Shown piece after piece: positions 16,955 to 25,372 of a stretch of DNA of 64,000 nucleotides. The position numbers and the translations under genes were made by a program. Source of the DNA: Ramlibacter monticola (GTDB lineage: Bacteria > Pseudomonadota > Gammaproteobacteria > Burkholderiales > Burkholderiaceae_C). The stretch lies in the NCBI RefSeq assembly GCF_016722785.1, contig NZ_JAEQNE010000009.1, forward strand, positions 62,001-126,000, written 5' to 3'. Position 1 is the stretch's first letter; each line of letters starts with the position of its first letter. The notes beneath the pieces are model-generated. The model searched no databases and was not told the DNA's origin. It saw only the letters and a list, made by a program, of their open reading frames with translations.

Positions 16955-18031
16955 TCACTTCTTCGCCAGGGCTTCGCGGTTGGCGTGCAGGCGCGTGTCG
17001 ACCAGGTCGACGATGCGGTCGATCACGGGATGGCGCAGGCCGAGCTGGCGCGCGACCAGCTGCACCAGCTTGTCGGCGCGCTCGATGTTGGGCGCGCCGT
17101 TCTGCAGCGCGCGGGCGGCCGAGGCCGGGCGCGCCAGGCTCTGCGCGGCGGCCGCGTATTTCTCGAAGGGCACCAGGTCATCGTCCCGGGCGCCCAGGCG
17201 CAGGCAGAGGTCGTACACGAAGTTGTAGACCGAGCGCGACTCCTCGATGTCGGTGTGCACCGCCTCCTGCGCCGTGCGCATGCCGTCGCGGGTGATGCAG
17301 CGGTAGTTGCCGGCCAGCAGCATGGACCACTTGGCCAGCGGCACGAAGATCGATTCGGACACGCGCAGCTTCACCGGCAGCTCGATCGGACCTTCCGGCG
17401 CCGGGAAACGCACCGCGTCGATGTCGCGTTCCAGGTCGCGCAGGATCTGCGTGTGCGCCGGCTCGTCGAAGCGCGCCGCCTTGAAGTTGGTGGGCAGCGT
17501 GACCTGCAGCACGTTGACCTTCTCTTCCGGCGGGCGGATCGCCTGCGGGTCGGGGCTGCACAGGGTGAGCGTGCGGGGATCGAATTCGTCCCAGACGCTT
17601 GCGTCCGTGTAGGCCGATTTCAGCGCATTCGCATCCAGGCCGGGGATGCGCTTCAGGTAGGGCAGCGGCGGCATGTTCATGATCGACATGCAGGGCACGC
17701 GCGAGCGTGCCACGGCGGCCAGCAACTCCCGCACGCCGGGCGAGCGGTACTGCGGTTCCTGCATCGCGAGGCCCACCAGGTCGTAGTCGGAGGGGTTCAC
17801 CTCGGACGTGCCGGCGGCCGACACCTTGCCGGGCAGCTGGCGCGAATCGATCACGACCGGCTCGCTGCGCCCGCGCACCGGCATGCGCACGCGGAAGCCC
17901 TCGGTGTTGATCAGGTCGGCTTCGGCCGGCAGGCACACCAGCTTGACCTCGTGCCCGGCGAACAGCAGTTTCGAGGCCAGCAGCGAGCCATAGGACGCGC
18001 CCAGGACCAGGATCTTGCGGGGAGTGGTCAT
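16955..18031 (-). CDS. Ketopantoate reductase (ApbA/PanE)-like oxidoreductase
   Basis: A 358-residue NAD(P)-dependent 2-hydroxyacid-type dehydrogenase. The N-terminal Rossmann motif is LVLGASYGSLLASKL, with the second Gly of GxGxxG replaced. The helical C-terminal half carries the RxGMRTAQEAVHTDI region. It is longer and more diverged than true PanE (about 300 residues), and its place in a catabolic operon argues against pantothenate synthesis. I read it as a keto-acid or keto-lactone reductase acting on a pathway intermediate. The start is ATG 18031 with AGGAG 7 nt upstream. The 156-nt gap to the amidase gene contains no recognised signal. Confidence 0.8.
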   Translation of the reverse strand: MTTPRKILVLGASYGSLLASKLLFAGHEVKLVCLPAEADLINTEGFRVRMPVRGRSEPVVIDSRQLPGKVSAAGTSEVNPSDYDLVGLAMQEPQYRSPGVRELLAAVARSRVPCMSIMNMPPLPYLKRIPGLDANALKSAYTDASVWDEFDPRTLTLCSPDPQAIRPPEEKVNVLQVTLPTNFKAARFDEPAHTQILRDLERDIDAVRFPAPEGPIELPVKLRVSESIFVPLAKWSMLLAGNYRCITRDGMRTAQEAVHTDIEESRSVYNFVYDLCLRLGARDDDLVPFEKYAAAAQSLARPASAARALQNGAPNIERADKLVQLVARQLGLRHPVIDRIVDLVDTRLHANREALAKK

Positions 18032-18187
18032 CGTTTGTCTCCTTCTCTTTCGTTTCACGATGCGGGACGTGAGCCCGACATATGGAAGCGTACGCCCCTG
18101 ATCAGTGCATGCCAAGTCGAAAGGCTTTTGCCTGAAAGGGATGGACTCGCTGCGGCGCAGCAATCGATGCCGGCCGCAGCGGTGCGA

Positions 18188-19597
18188 TCACAGGGAGGGC
18201 CAGCGCTCCGCCCAGGGCCACGTCGCTTCGTACGCCTCGCCCAGATCGAGCAGCAGGTCATCGGCGCCGTAGGGGCCGATCAGCTGCAGGCCGATCGGCA
18301 GGCCCTCGCTCGAGGGCTCGCAGGGCAGCGCCAGCCCCGGAAGGCCTGCGGCATTGACCCATCCCGTGTAGACGGCGTGGCCGCGTGGACCGACCTCCTG
18401 GCCGTCGATCCGGGTCGGGAAGGCCTCCTCCGCCTGCCACGGCAGGGCCGCGGCGGCGGGCAGCACGATCACGTCGGTGGCCTCGAACAGAGCCACGCTG
18501 TCGCGGCGCAGGCGCTTCACTTCCTCCAGGATCTGCCACAGGCGCGCGGCCGGAATGCCGCGCCCCTGGTCCGCCATCGCGAGATATTTGGGCGAGGCGT
18601 AGCGCGCCCAGTCCGGGTGGCGGTCGAACAGCTGGGCGAGGCCCGCCTGGCCGATCTGCGGCCAGGCCTGCGCGTAGAAGTCCAGGTCCAGCGGCAGCGG
18701 CCCTTCGCGGACTTCATGGCCGAGGGCGGCCAGGCGCTGCACCGCCTGCCGCACGCTCGTCGCGATCTGCGGGTCGAGCGGAGCGGCACCGAAGCGCTCC
18801 ACGTAGAGGATGCGCAGCGCCCGCCCGGGCCGCTGGCGCGCCGCGGCGTGCGCAGCCGCCAGCGAGGACCGGTCCACCGCGGCCGGCCCGCGCATCACCT
18901 CGAACAGCAGGCGCGCATCGGCGACCGTGCGCGCGAGCGGACCGATCACCTCGAAATCGAGCAGCAGGCTGGGCAGCACGTGCTCGCGGGGCACCGCCGA
19001 CAGCGTCGGCTTGAGTCCCACCAGTCCGGTGTGCGAGGCCGGCCGGCGGATCGAGCCGCCGCCGTCCTGCCCGATGGCCAGCGGCGTGATGCCGGCGGCG
19101 ACCGAGGCCACCGCGCCGCCGCTCGAACCGCCGGGCGTGAGCGCGGGATTCCAGGGGTTGCGCGTGACGCCGAAGATGGGGTTGCCGGTATAGCCCTCCA
19201 GCGCGAACTCGGGGACGTTGGTCTTGCCGATGACCAGCGCGCCGGCCGCCCGCGCCCGCGCCACCGCGAATTCGTCCTGGCCCGTCGCGTGGTCGCGCAG
19301 CGCGGGGCAGCCCCAGGTAGTGGGCAGGTCGCGGGTGTAGAGGCTGTCCTTCACGGACAGCGGAATGCCATCCAGCGGCGACAGCGGCGTGCCGCGCGCG
19401 AAGCGCTCGGTCGCCGCCTCGGCCTCCTCCATGAAGGGGCCGTCGCGGCGCGCCACCACCGCGTTGATCTTCGGGTTGACCACCTCGAGCCGCGCGAGGC
19501 AGGCCCGCGCCGCCTCCAGCGGCGTCAGGCTGCCCTCGCGGTAGCCGCGCTGCAGTTCGGTGGCGGACAGCCGCCACGGTTCCTTCACGCTCGCCAT
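18188..19597 (-). CDS. Amidase signature-family hydrolase
   Basis: A 469-residue amidase of the GatA/AS family, which hydrolyses carboxamides through a Ser-cisSer-Lys triad. The triad is visible as Lys in SVKDSLY, the cis-Ser in GGSSGGA and the nucleophile region GQDGGGSIRRPA. It is not the tRNA amidotransferase subunit: no gatC or gatB is nearby and the gene sits in a catabolic operon. It starts 1 nt after the stop of the TRAP dctM gene, so it is co-translated with the transporter. Together with the dihydropyrimidinase-like enzyme it could remove a carbamoyl or amide group from the ring-opened substrate. Confidence 0.9.
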   Translation of the reverse strand: MASVKEPWRLSATELQRGYREGSLTPLEAARACLARLEVVNPKINAVVARRDGPFMEEAEAATERFARGTPLSPLDGIPLSVKDSLYTRDLPTTWGCPALRDHATGQDEFAVARARAAGALVIGKTNVPEFALEGYTGNPIFGVTRNPWNPALTPGGSSGGAVASVAAGITPLAIGQDGGGSIRRPASHTGLVGLKPTLSAVPREHVLPSLLLDFEVIGPLARTVADARLLFEVMRGPAAVDRSSLAAAHAAARQRPGRALRILYVERFGAAPLDPQIATSVRQAVQRLAALGHEVREGPLPLDLDFYAQAWPQIGQAGLAQLFDRHPDWARYASPKYLAMADQGRGIPAARLWQILEEVKRLRRDSVALFEATDVIVLPAAAALPWQAEEAFPTRIDGQEVGPRGHAVYTGWVNAAGLPGLALPCEPSSEGLPIGLQLIGPYGADDLLLDLGEAYEATWPWAERWPSL

Positions 19598-19598
19598 G

Positions 19599-20891
19599 TC
19601 ACATGTGGGCCGGCAGCCAGGTCACCAGCTGCGGCACGACCATCAGCAGCAGGGTGAACAGGATCATGATCACGGCGTAGGGCAGCGCGCCCCAGATCGC
19701 GTCCTCGATGCCGCCCTTGTCCGGCCGGATGCCGTGCACCACGAACAGGTTCATGCCCACCGGCGGCGTGATCAGGCCCAGTTCGCACATCAGCACGATG
19801 AAGATGCCGAACCAGATCGGGTCCACGCCGAGGGCGGTCGCGATCGGGTAGGTGATCGGGATGGTCGCGACCTGCATCGACAGCACGTCCATGAACATGC
19901 CGAGGATCAGGTAGAAGACGATCAGCGCCAGGATCAGGCCGGTCGCCGACAGGCCGAGGCCCGCCACCCACTTGGTCATCGCCTCGGCCACCCCGGTGAG
20001 GCTGATCGCCAGGTTCAGGATGAAGGCCGCCGTGATGATCAGCAGGATCATGCCGCTGATGCGCGCCGTGGAGATGAAGCAGTTGCGCAGCAGTTCCAGC
20101 GACAGCTTGCCCGACTGCCAGGCGAAGAACAGCGCCGCCATCACGCCCAGCGCGGCGCTCTCGGCGGCGGTGGCGATGCCGAAGTAGAGGCTGCCCATCA
20201 CGATCCCGAACACCACCGTCGGCGGGATCAGGTGCTGCAGGGTGCGGATGCGCTCGGCCAGCGGCACCTTCTCCTCGCGCTTCACTTCGCCGCTCATGAT
20301 GCTCTGCAGGTAGATCCACAGCATGAAGCAGCCGGTGAGCAGCAGCCCGGGGATGATGCCGGCGATGAACAGCTTGCCGATCGAGTTGTTGGTGAGCGAG
20401 CCGTACACGATCATGTTGACCGAGGGCGGGATCAGGATGCCCAGCGTCCCGCCGGCGGCCAGCGAGCCGAGCGACTGCCGCATCGAGTAGCCGCGCTTCT
20501 GCAGCGAAGGCAGGGCCACCGTGCCCACGGTGGCCGCGGTGGCCACCGAGGAGCCCGAAGTGGCGGCGAACAGCGCGCAGCTGCCGATGTTGGTGTGCAG
20601 CAGGCCGCCCGGCATTCGCCCGAGCCACGCCGACAGCGCGACGTACATGCGGTCGGCGATGCCGGAGCGCAGCAGGAGCTCGCCGAGCAGCACGAACAGC
20701 GGGATGGAGGTGAGCAGGTTTTCGTTCTGCACGCCCCAGATCACCGGCGCGATCGAATCCATGAAGGGCGTGCCGTAGGCGGCGATGCCGCCCACGATGC
20801 CCACCACCGCCATGGACACGGCGATCGGCATGCCGACCAGCATCATGCCCAGCATCGCGAAGAATGCGAGCGAGATGAGCCCGACGTTCAT
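19599..20891 (-). CDS. dctM: TRAP transporter large membrane subunit
   Basis: A 430-residue inner-membrane protein with about 12-13 hydrophobic segments, the ion-coupled translocation subunit of a TRAP uptake system. It has the DctM features FVLLGELLLRSG, a conserved GGTLGILIPPS loop and LGMFMDVLSM-type helices, plus LITPPVGMNLFVV near the C-terminus. Its ATG overlaps the DctQ stop (ATGA). The substrate is set by DctP and is unknown. Confidence 0.95.
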   Translation of the reverse strand: MNVGLISLAFFAMLGMMLVGMPIAVSMAVVGIVGGIAAYGTPFMDSIAPVIWGVQNENLLTSIPLFVLLGELLLRSGIADRMYVALSAWLGRMPGGLLHTNIGSCALFAATSGSSVATAATVGTVALPSLQKRGYSMRQSLGSLAAGGTLGILIPPSVNMIVYGSLTNNSIGKLFIAGIIPGLLLTGCFMLWIYLQSIMSGEVKREEKVPLAERIRTLQHLIPPTVVFGIVMGSLYFGIATAAESAALGVMAALFFAWQSGKLSLELLRNCFISTARISGMILLIITAAFILNLAISLTGVAEAMTKWVAGLGLSATGLILALIVFYLILGMFMDVLSMQVATIPITYPIATALGVDPIWFGIFIVLMCELGLITPPVGMNLFVVHGIRPDKGGIEDAIWGALPYAVIMILFTLLLMVVPQLVTWLPAHM

Positions 20892-21547
20892 GGCTTGTCT
20901 CCTTCCGCCGCCTGGCGCTGCGCCAGGTCGTCGAGTTCTTCCTTCAGTTCTTCCTTCGCGCTCTTGGGATGGAAGTCCGTGTTGAGCCTGTCGATGCGGC
21001 CGGTGAACAGCAGGGTGGTGGCCCGCAGCGCATAGCCGCCCGCCACCAGCGCGAAGATCACCAGCCCCGCGTACCAGACGCCTTGCGGGATGATCAGCGG
21101 CGTGGCCCAGGGCGTCTGCGCGGTGCTGCGGTACTGCAGCGTGTCGCCGATCACCTTGAACGCGACCCAGGCGATGAAGAGGCCGAAGGCGGCCAGCGAC
21201 ACCACCGAGAACCAGTTCATGAAGGCCTGCAGGCGCGGCGGCATCCGCTCGTGGAACACGTCCACGCGGATGTGGGCCCGGCCCATGAGCGCCAGGCTGA
21301 AGGCCAGCGTGGAGCCGACCGCCAGCGCATAGCCGCCCAGTTCGTCGGCGCCCTGCAGCGAGATGTTGAAGACCTTGCGGGAGATCGTCTCGATGGTCAC
21401 GACCACCGCGAGGCCCAGGAAGATCACGCCGAAGAGGGTGGCGAGCACCGTCTCGACGTGGTTCTTCGAGGACGCCGCCTGTGCGGTGCCCGCCTTGCCC
21501 GCGCCCGGGGGCGCGAGCATTTCTTCGCGTTCGAGCGCGGTGTTCAC
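20888..21547 (-). CDS. dctQ: TRAP transporter small membrane subunit
   Basis: A 219-residue four-helix membrane protein of the DctQ family, with the family signature GADELGGYALAVGSTLAFSL region and ARAHIRVDVF-like GRAHIRVDVFHE. A basic N-terminal extension of about 25 residues precedes helix 1, and a charged C-terminal tail (EELKEELDD) ends it. The start is a GTG at 21547 overlapping the DctP stop (GTGA). DctQ links the periplasmic receptor and DctM in the complex. Confidence 0.93.
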   Translation of the reverse strand: MNTALEREEMLAPPGAGKAGTAQAASSKNHVETVLATLFGVIFLGLAVVVTIETISRKVFNISLQGADELGGYALAVGSTLAFSLALMGRAHIRVDVFHERMPPRLQAFMNWFSVVSLAAFGLFIAWVAFKVIGDTLQYRSTAQTPWATPLIIPQGVWYAGLVIFALVAGGYALRATTLLFTGRIDRLNTDFHPKSAKEELKEELDDLAQRQAAEGDKP

Positions 21548-22596
21548 TTCAGCCCCAGCACGGGAGCGACCGTCGCCTTCCACTTCTGCGAGCAGCCGGG
21601 GTTGGACTTGTCGCAGACCTCGGCCCAAGCCGGCAGCGACACCTTGGTCACGGCGCCGCGCACGAGCTCGAGGTCGGCGGGCGTCACGGCCACGCTGGTC
21701 AGCTTGAATTTCTTGCCGGTGGTGCAGGGGTCCTTGCCCTGGTTGCAGTTCAGCGCATCCTGGAACAGTTCCTCGGAGTACTTCCAGATCTCCTCGGTCA
21801 GGCCTTCGAAGGCGGTCTTCAGCCTGGCCTGCTGGTCGGGCTTGAGGCTGTTCCAGGACTTCATGGAGATCGCGTAGCCGTTCAGGGCCATCTGGAAGCC
21901 CAGGGGCAGCTGGTGCGTCGTCACTTCCGGCCAGCCGGCCGAGTTGGCGGAGCTGGGGCCGGTGATCGCGCAGTCGACCACGCCGAGCGACAGCGACTGG
22001 TGCGTGTCGGCGAAGGACACGGGCACCGGCGTGCCGCCCACCAGCTCGATGAACTTGGCCAGGTTCTGGTCGTAGACGCGGACCTTCATGCCCTTCACGT
22101 CGGCGAGCTTGGTGATCGGCTTCTTGCAGAACAGGATCTGCGGGCCGAAGGGCCACACGCCCAGCAGCTTCACGTTGAACTGCTGCTGCAGGCGCGCGTC
22201 GATGGTGTCGAAGTAGGCCTTGGACACCTTGCGGCCCGTGGCGAAGTCGGGTGCGGCGCCGACCAGGTCCAGGCCCAGGATGGTGGGCTCGTCGCGGGAG
22301 TTCTGCGAGACGCGCAGCGACACGATGTCGAACAGGCCGGCTTTCATCACGCGCAGCTGCTCGGTGTCCTTCAGGCCCAGCGTGTCGATCGGCTTGTAGT
22401 CGACGTCGATCGGCAGGCCCGTCCTGGCGGCGAAGTTCTCGAAGAAGGGCTGCTCCTTGTTCTTCTGGATCAGGCCGGTGGCCAGCGGCTGGCCGATGGC
22501 CTTGAACTTGATGCGTTCCTGCGCCGCGGCGGGCAGTGCCAGCGCCGCGGCCAGGGCGGCCACGGCGAGGGAGGTGAAGGGAAGGCGGAAGGACAT
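21544..22596 (-). CDS. dctP: TRAP transporter periplasmic solute receptor
   Basis: A 350-residue extracytoplasmic binding protein with a clear signal peptide (LAVAALAAALALPAAAQE). DctP-family blocks include KGMKVRVYDQN (the conserved Arg region that usually salt-bridges a substrate carboxylate), the hinge GVVDCAITGPSSANSAG and the Trp-rich EVTTHQLPLGF region. A carboxylate ligand is the family rule; here it may be a carbamoylated or amide-containing acid given the neighbours. AGGAG lies 6 nt before ATG 22596. Confidence 0.93.
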   Translation of the reverse strand: MSFRLPFTSLAVAALAAALALPAAAQERIKFKAIGQPLATGLIQKNKEQPFFENFAARTGLPIDVDYKPIDTLGLKDTEQLRVMKAGLFDIVSLRVSQNSRDEPTILGLDLVGAAPDFATGRKVSKAYFDTIDARLQQQFNVKLLGVWPFGPQILFCKKPITKLADVKGMKVRVYDQNLAKFIELVGGTPVPVSFADTHQSLSLGVVDCAITGPSSANSAGWPEVTTHQLPLGFQMALNGYAISMKSWNSLKPDQQARLKTAFEGLTEEIWKYSEELFQDALNCNQGKDPCTTGKKFKLTSVAVTPADLELVRGAVTKVSLPAWAEVCDKSNPGCSQKWKATVAPVLGLK

Positions 22597-22629
22597 GGCG
22601 AGCTCCTGAGGGAAGGGTTGCGTGATGGA

Positions 22630-24063
22630 TCAGCGGGGAGAGTCGGGGCAGGCGCGCGGCAGCAGAGAGGGGGTGCCGCAAGGCAGGAAGCGGCCGCGGC
22701 CGGCCGCGCCGGTGAAATGCTGGCCGTCCCAGACCACCTCGCCGCGCAGGAGGGTCAGGCCCGGCCAGGCCTTCAATGGGGTGCCTTCGTAGGGCGTGTA
22801 GTCCACCGCGTGGTGCAGCCGCTCGTTGCGCACGGTCAGCTCGCGCTCGTCCCACACCACCAGGTCGGCGTCGCTGCCCACGGCGATCGTGCCCTTGCGC
22901 GGATGCAGCCCGTAGGCCTTGGCCGGATTGGTGGCGGTCAGCTCCACGAACTTCTGCAGCGTGATGCGCCCGCCCAGCACGCCCTCGGAGTACAGCAGCG
23001 CCAGGCGCGTCTCCAGCCCGGGGATGCCGTTGGGGATGTGGCGAAAGGGCACCTCCTCGCCGCCGGGCTTCTTGCCCTGCGGGTCTTCGAATCGGAACGG
23101 GGCGTGGTCGGAGGAGAACACGGTGAACAACCCGTCGGCCAGGCCTTCCCAGATGCGCTGCTGGTTGGCCTTGTCGCGCGGCGGCGGGCTGCACACGCAG
23201 CGCGCGCCCTGGTAGCTGTCGTCGATGCCCAGGTCCTCGGCGGTGAGGAACAGGTACTGCGGGCAGGTCTCGGCGAACACCGGCAGGCCCTGGCCGCGCG
23301 CCCAGCGGATCTGCTCGATGGCTTCGCGGCCGGACACGTGCACGATCAGGATCGGCACGTCCACCAGTTCCGACAGCGCGATGGCGCGGTGGGTGGCCTC
23401 GCGCTCCACCAGCATCGGGCGCGCATGCGCGTGCCAGCGCGGCGCGGTGCGCCCGGCCGCTTCCAGCCGCTTGGTCAGCCACTCGATGCAGTCGGCGTTC
23501 TCCGCGTGGATCATGGCCAGCGCGCCGTGGGTGCGCGCGACGTCCAGCACGTCCAGCACCTGGCCGTCGTCCAGCTTCAGGTCGTCGTAGGTCATGTAGA
23601 CCTTGAAGGAGGTGTAGCCCCGGGCGATCAGCGCGGGCAGTTCCTTGGCCAGCACCGTGGGCGTGGGATCGCTCACGATCAGGTGGAAGGCGTAGTCGAC
23701 GCTGGCCTTGCCTTCGGCGCGGCCGTGGTAGTCGAGCACCGCCGCCTCCAGCGACTGGCCCTTCATCTGCGCGGCGAAGGGAATCACGGTGGTGGTGCCG
23801 CCGCAGGCCGCCGAGCGGGTGCCGGTGAGGAAGCCGTCGGCCATCTTGGCCGGACCTTCCATGGGCTGGTCGAGGTGGCAGTGGGCGTCGACGCCGCCCG
23901 GCGTGACGGTGCGCCCGGCGACGTCGATCTCGCGGGTGCCGGCAGGCAGCGATTCGCCCAGGAGGGCGATGCGGCCGCCGCGGACTCCGATATCGCAGAC
24001 AAAGGTGTCGGCGGCGGTCGCCACGCGGGCGTTGCGCAGCACCAGGTCGAGGGCGTCAGCCAT
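22630..24063 (-). CDS. Dihydropyrimidinase/hydantoinase-like cyclic amide hydrolase
   Basis: A 477-residue amidohydrolase. The binuclear metal site is DAHCHLDQP (HxH), the carboxylated lysine lies in SFKVYMTYDD, and ligands follow in MIHAEN, VHVSG and SSDHAPF. Closest families are D-hydantoinase and dihydropyrimidinase, which open cyclic ureides such as dihydrouracil or hydantoin. Head gene of the minus-strand operon. ATG 24063 is used because GAGG lies 8 nt upstream and MADALDLVLRNARV matches the usual N-terminus. The partner beta-ureidopropionase is not seen, but the amidase at 18188 could fill that step. The C-terminal tail after GRGRFLP is not conserved in the family. Confidence 0.88.
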   Translation of the reverse strand: MADALDLVLRNARVATAADTFVCDIGVRGGRIALLGESLPAGTREIDVAGRTVTPGGVDAHCHLDQPMEGPAKMADGFLTGTRSAACGGTTTVIPFAAQMKGQSLEAAVLDYHGRAEGKASVDYAFHLIVSDPTPTVLAKELPALIARGYTSFKVYMTYDDLKLDDGQVLDVLDVARTHGALAMIHAENADCIEWLTKRLEAAGRTAPRWHAHARPMLVEREATHRAIALSELVDVPILIVHVSGREAIEQIRWARGQGLPVFAETCPQYLFLTAEDLGIDDSYQGARCVCSPPPRDKANQQRIWEGLADGLFTVFSSDHAPFRFEDPQGKKPGGEEVPFRHIPNGIPGLETRLALLYSEGVLGGRITLQKFVELTATNPAKAYGLHPRKGTIAVGSDADLVVWDERELTVRNERLHHAVDYTPYEGTPLKAWPGLTLLRGEVVWDGQHFTGAAGRGRFLPCGTPSLLPRACPDSPR

Positions 24064-24276
24064 GGAGGGAACCTCGCGGCACCACCGCGGTGCAGCATCT
24101 GATCCAGACAAGTGCAGACAAACATGTTGACAAGCTGCTGGAGGCGCTCATCGGGTCATGCGACAGGTTCTTCATGGCTTTTGTCGAGGAGATCAGCAAC
24201 ATCCGGACCACCGGACGGCGGCGAAGTCGGATTCCGAAGTGAAGGGACTATCCACGACTGCTTTGGTGCGCCGTCT

Positions 24277-24290
24277 TGGTGTTTACACCA
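24277..24290. promoter_or_regulatory. Candidate GntR/FCD operator in the divergent control region
   Basis: In the 306-nt space between the divergent operon head (24063) and the regulator gene (24370) there is a perfect dyad, TGGTGT-TT-ACACCA. It fits the TGGT-Nx-ACCA shape of FadR-type operators. A second short perfect palindrome, AACATGTT, lies at 24121-24128, and related AAAACATG occurs near 24309. No clear sigma-70 promoter was assigned. The rest of the spacer is moderately AT-richer than the genes. Confidence 0.5.
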
Positions 24291-24369
24291 GTGTCGACAA
24301 AATAGACCAAAACATGTGGAATCGAAGCTCCGCAGGTGTCCTGCAGGCCAACCAACCCAGACCTGTCCG

Positions 24370-25158
24370 ATGAGCAACACCTTCCGAACGGGCCGGCAGC
24401 AGGCCGCCGCGAGGGTCGCCGAAAGAGTCGCCGGCCCCTCCCGTCCGCATCGCGCTCCCGGGCCTGCCCCCGCTTCCAAGCCGCCCGCCGAGCGCGAAAA
24501 GAGCGTCGAGGAAATCCACGAGAAGATCTACGTCGCGATCCTGGAACACCGCCTGCACCCCGGCACCAAGCTGGGCGAGGAGAAGATGGCCGACATCTTC
24601 GGCGTCAGCCGCGCGCGCATCCGCGAGGTGCTGGGGCGGCTCGCGCACGAACGGATCGTGGAACTGTTCCCGCAGCGCGGCGCCTTCGTGGCCAGGCCCA
24701 CCATCGAGCAGGCGCGCGACGTGTTCGAAGCGCGCCGCCTGATCGAGCCGGCGGTGCTGCGCCGGCTGGCGGACACCCTCACGCCGGAAAAGACCCAGCG
24801 CCTGCGCCGGCACGTGGGGCGCGAGCACGACGCGCACCGCCGCGGCGACAGGCGCATGGTGATCCGTCTTTCGGGCGAGTTCCATACGCTGCTGGCGGAA
24901 CTCGCAGGCAATTCCGCGCTGGCACGCACCACGCGCGAGTTGTGCATGCTCACCTGCCTGACCATCTTCCTGTACGACGCGCCCACGGCGCATAGCTGCC
25001 GCGAGGACGAGCACCAGGCCATCGTCGACGCGGTGGCGCGGCGCGATCGGGGCCGGGCCGAGGCGCTCATGCTGGACCACCTCGATCACATCGAGGGGAG
25101 CCTGCAGCTCGACAACGCGCCGGGGGAAGCAGACCTGGAAGCGATCTTCCGGGTCTAA
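24370..25158 (+). CDS. GntR-family regulator with FCD ligand domain
   Basis: A 262-residue transcription factor. After a disordered, Arg/Pro-rich N-terminus of about 55 residues comes a winged helix-turn-helix (LGEEKMADIFGVSRARIREVL and AHERIVELFPQRGAFV), then the all-helical FCD effector domain. The FCD metal ligand pattern is consistent with the FadR/VanR subgroup: DVFEARRLIEP, HTLLAELAGN, EDEHQAIVDAVARRD and the closing helices. It is divergent from the dihydropyrimidinase/TRAP operon and probably represses it until an acidic pathway compound binds. ATG 24370 is chosen because it opens the only plausible N-terminus after the spacer. Confidence 0.92.
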   Translation: MSNTFRTGRQQAAARVAERVAGPSRPHRAPGPAPASKPPAEREKSVEEIHEKIYVAILEHRLHPGTKLGEEKMADIFGVSRARIREVLGRLAHERIVELFPQRGAFVARPTIEQARDVFEARRLIEPAVLRRLADTLTPEKTQRLRRHVGREHDAHRRGDRRMVIRLSGEFHTLLAELAGNSALARTTRELCMLTCLTIFLYDAPTAHSCREDEHQAIVDAVARRDRGRAEALMLDHLDHIEGSLQLDNAPGEADLEAIFRV

Positions 25159-25372
25159 GGTCCTAGGCACTTCTCCCACTCACCTGCGAAGTCCGAACCG
25201 GCGTACGCTGGCGGGGCGCGAAAAGCGAATTCCGGTCGATGCGCCAGTTTCCGTCTGCCGCCAGGCCGTGCCGTGAAGAAGTCACGTGCGGCCCTTTCGC
25301 TCGTGCGGCAGGTTGCGAAATTTACAGGCGCTTCACGGCAGGGGCTCACGCTCGCGCGTTGAAGAGGTGAAC

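Noticed and set aside
16955-19657. Long + strand frame (908 codons from 16931) opposite the reductase and amidase genes
   Set aside because: Antisense shadow: it is made of Arg/His/Gln/Val runs with no motif, while the minus strand has clear amidase and Rossmann motifs.
22630-24063. Reading the operon as the classical reductive pyrimidine pathway
   Set aside because: No dihydropyrimidine dehydrogenase or beta-ureidopropionase signature is present, and keto-acid enzymes are attached instead; I left the substrate open.
24063-24369. Possible small RNA or gene in the 306-nt divergent spacer
   Set aside because: A plausible operator dyad was found, but no ORF with a ribosome site and no terminator-like hairpin to define an RNA.
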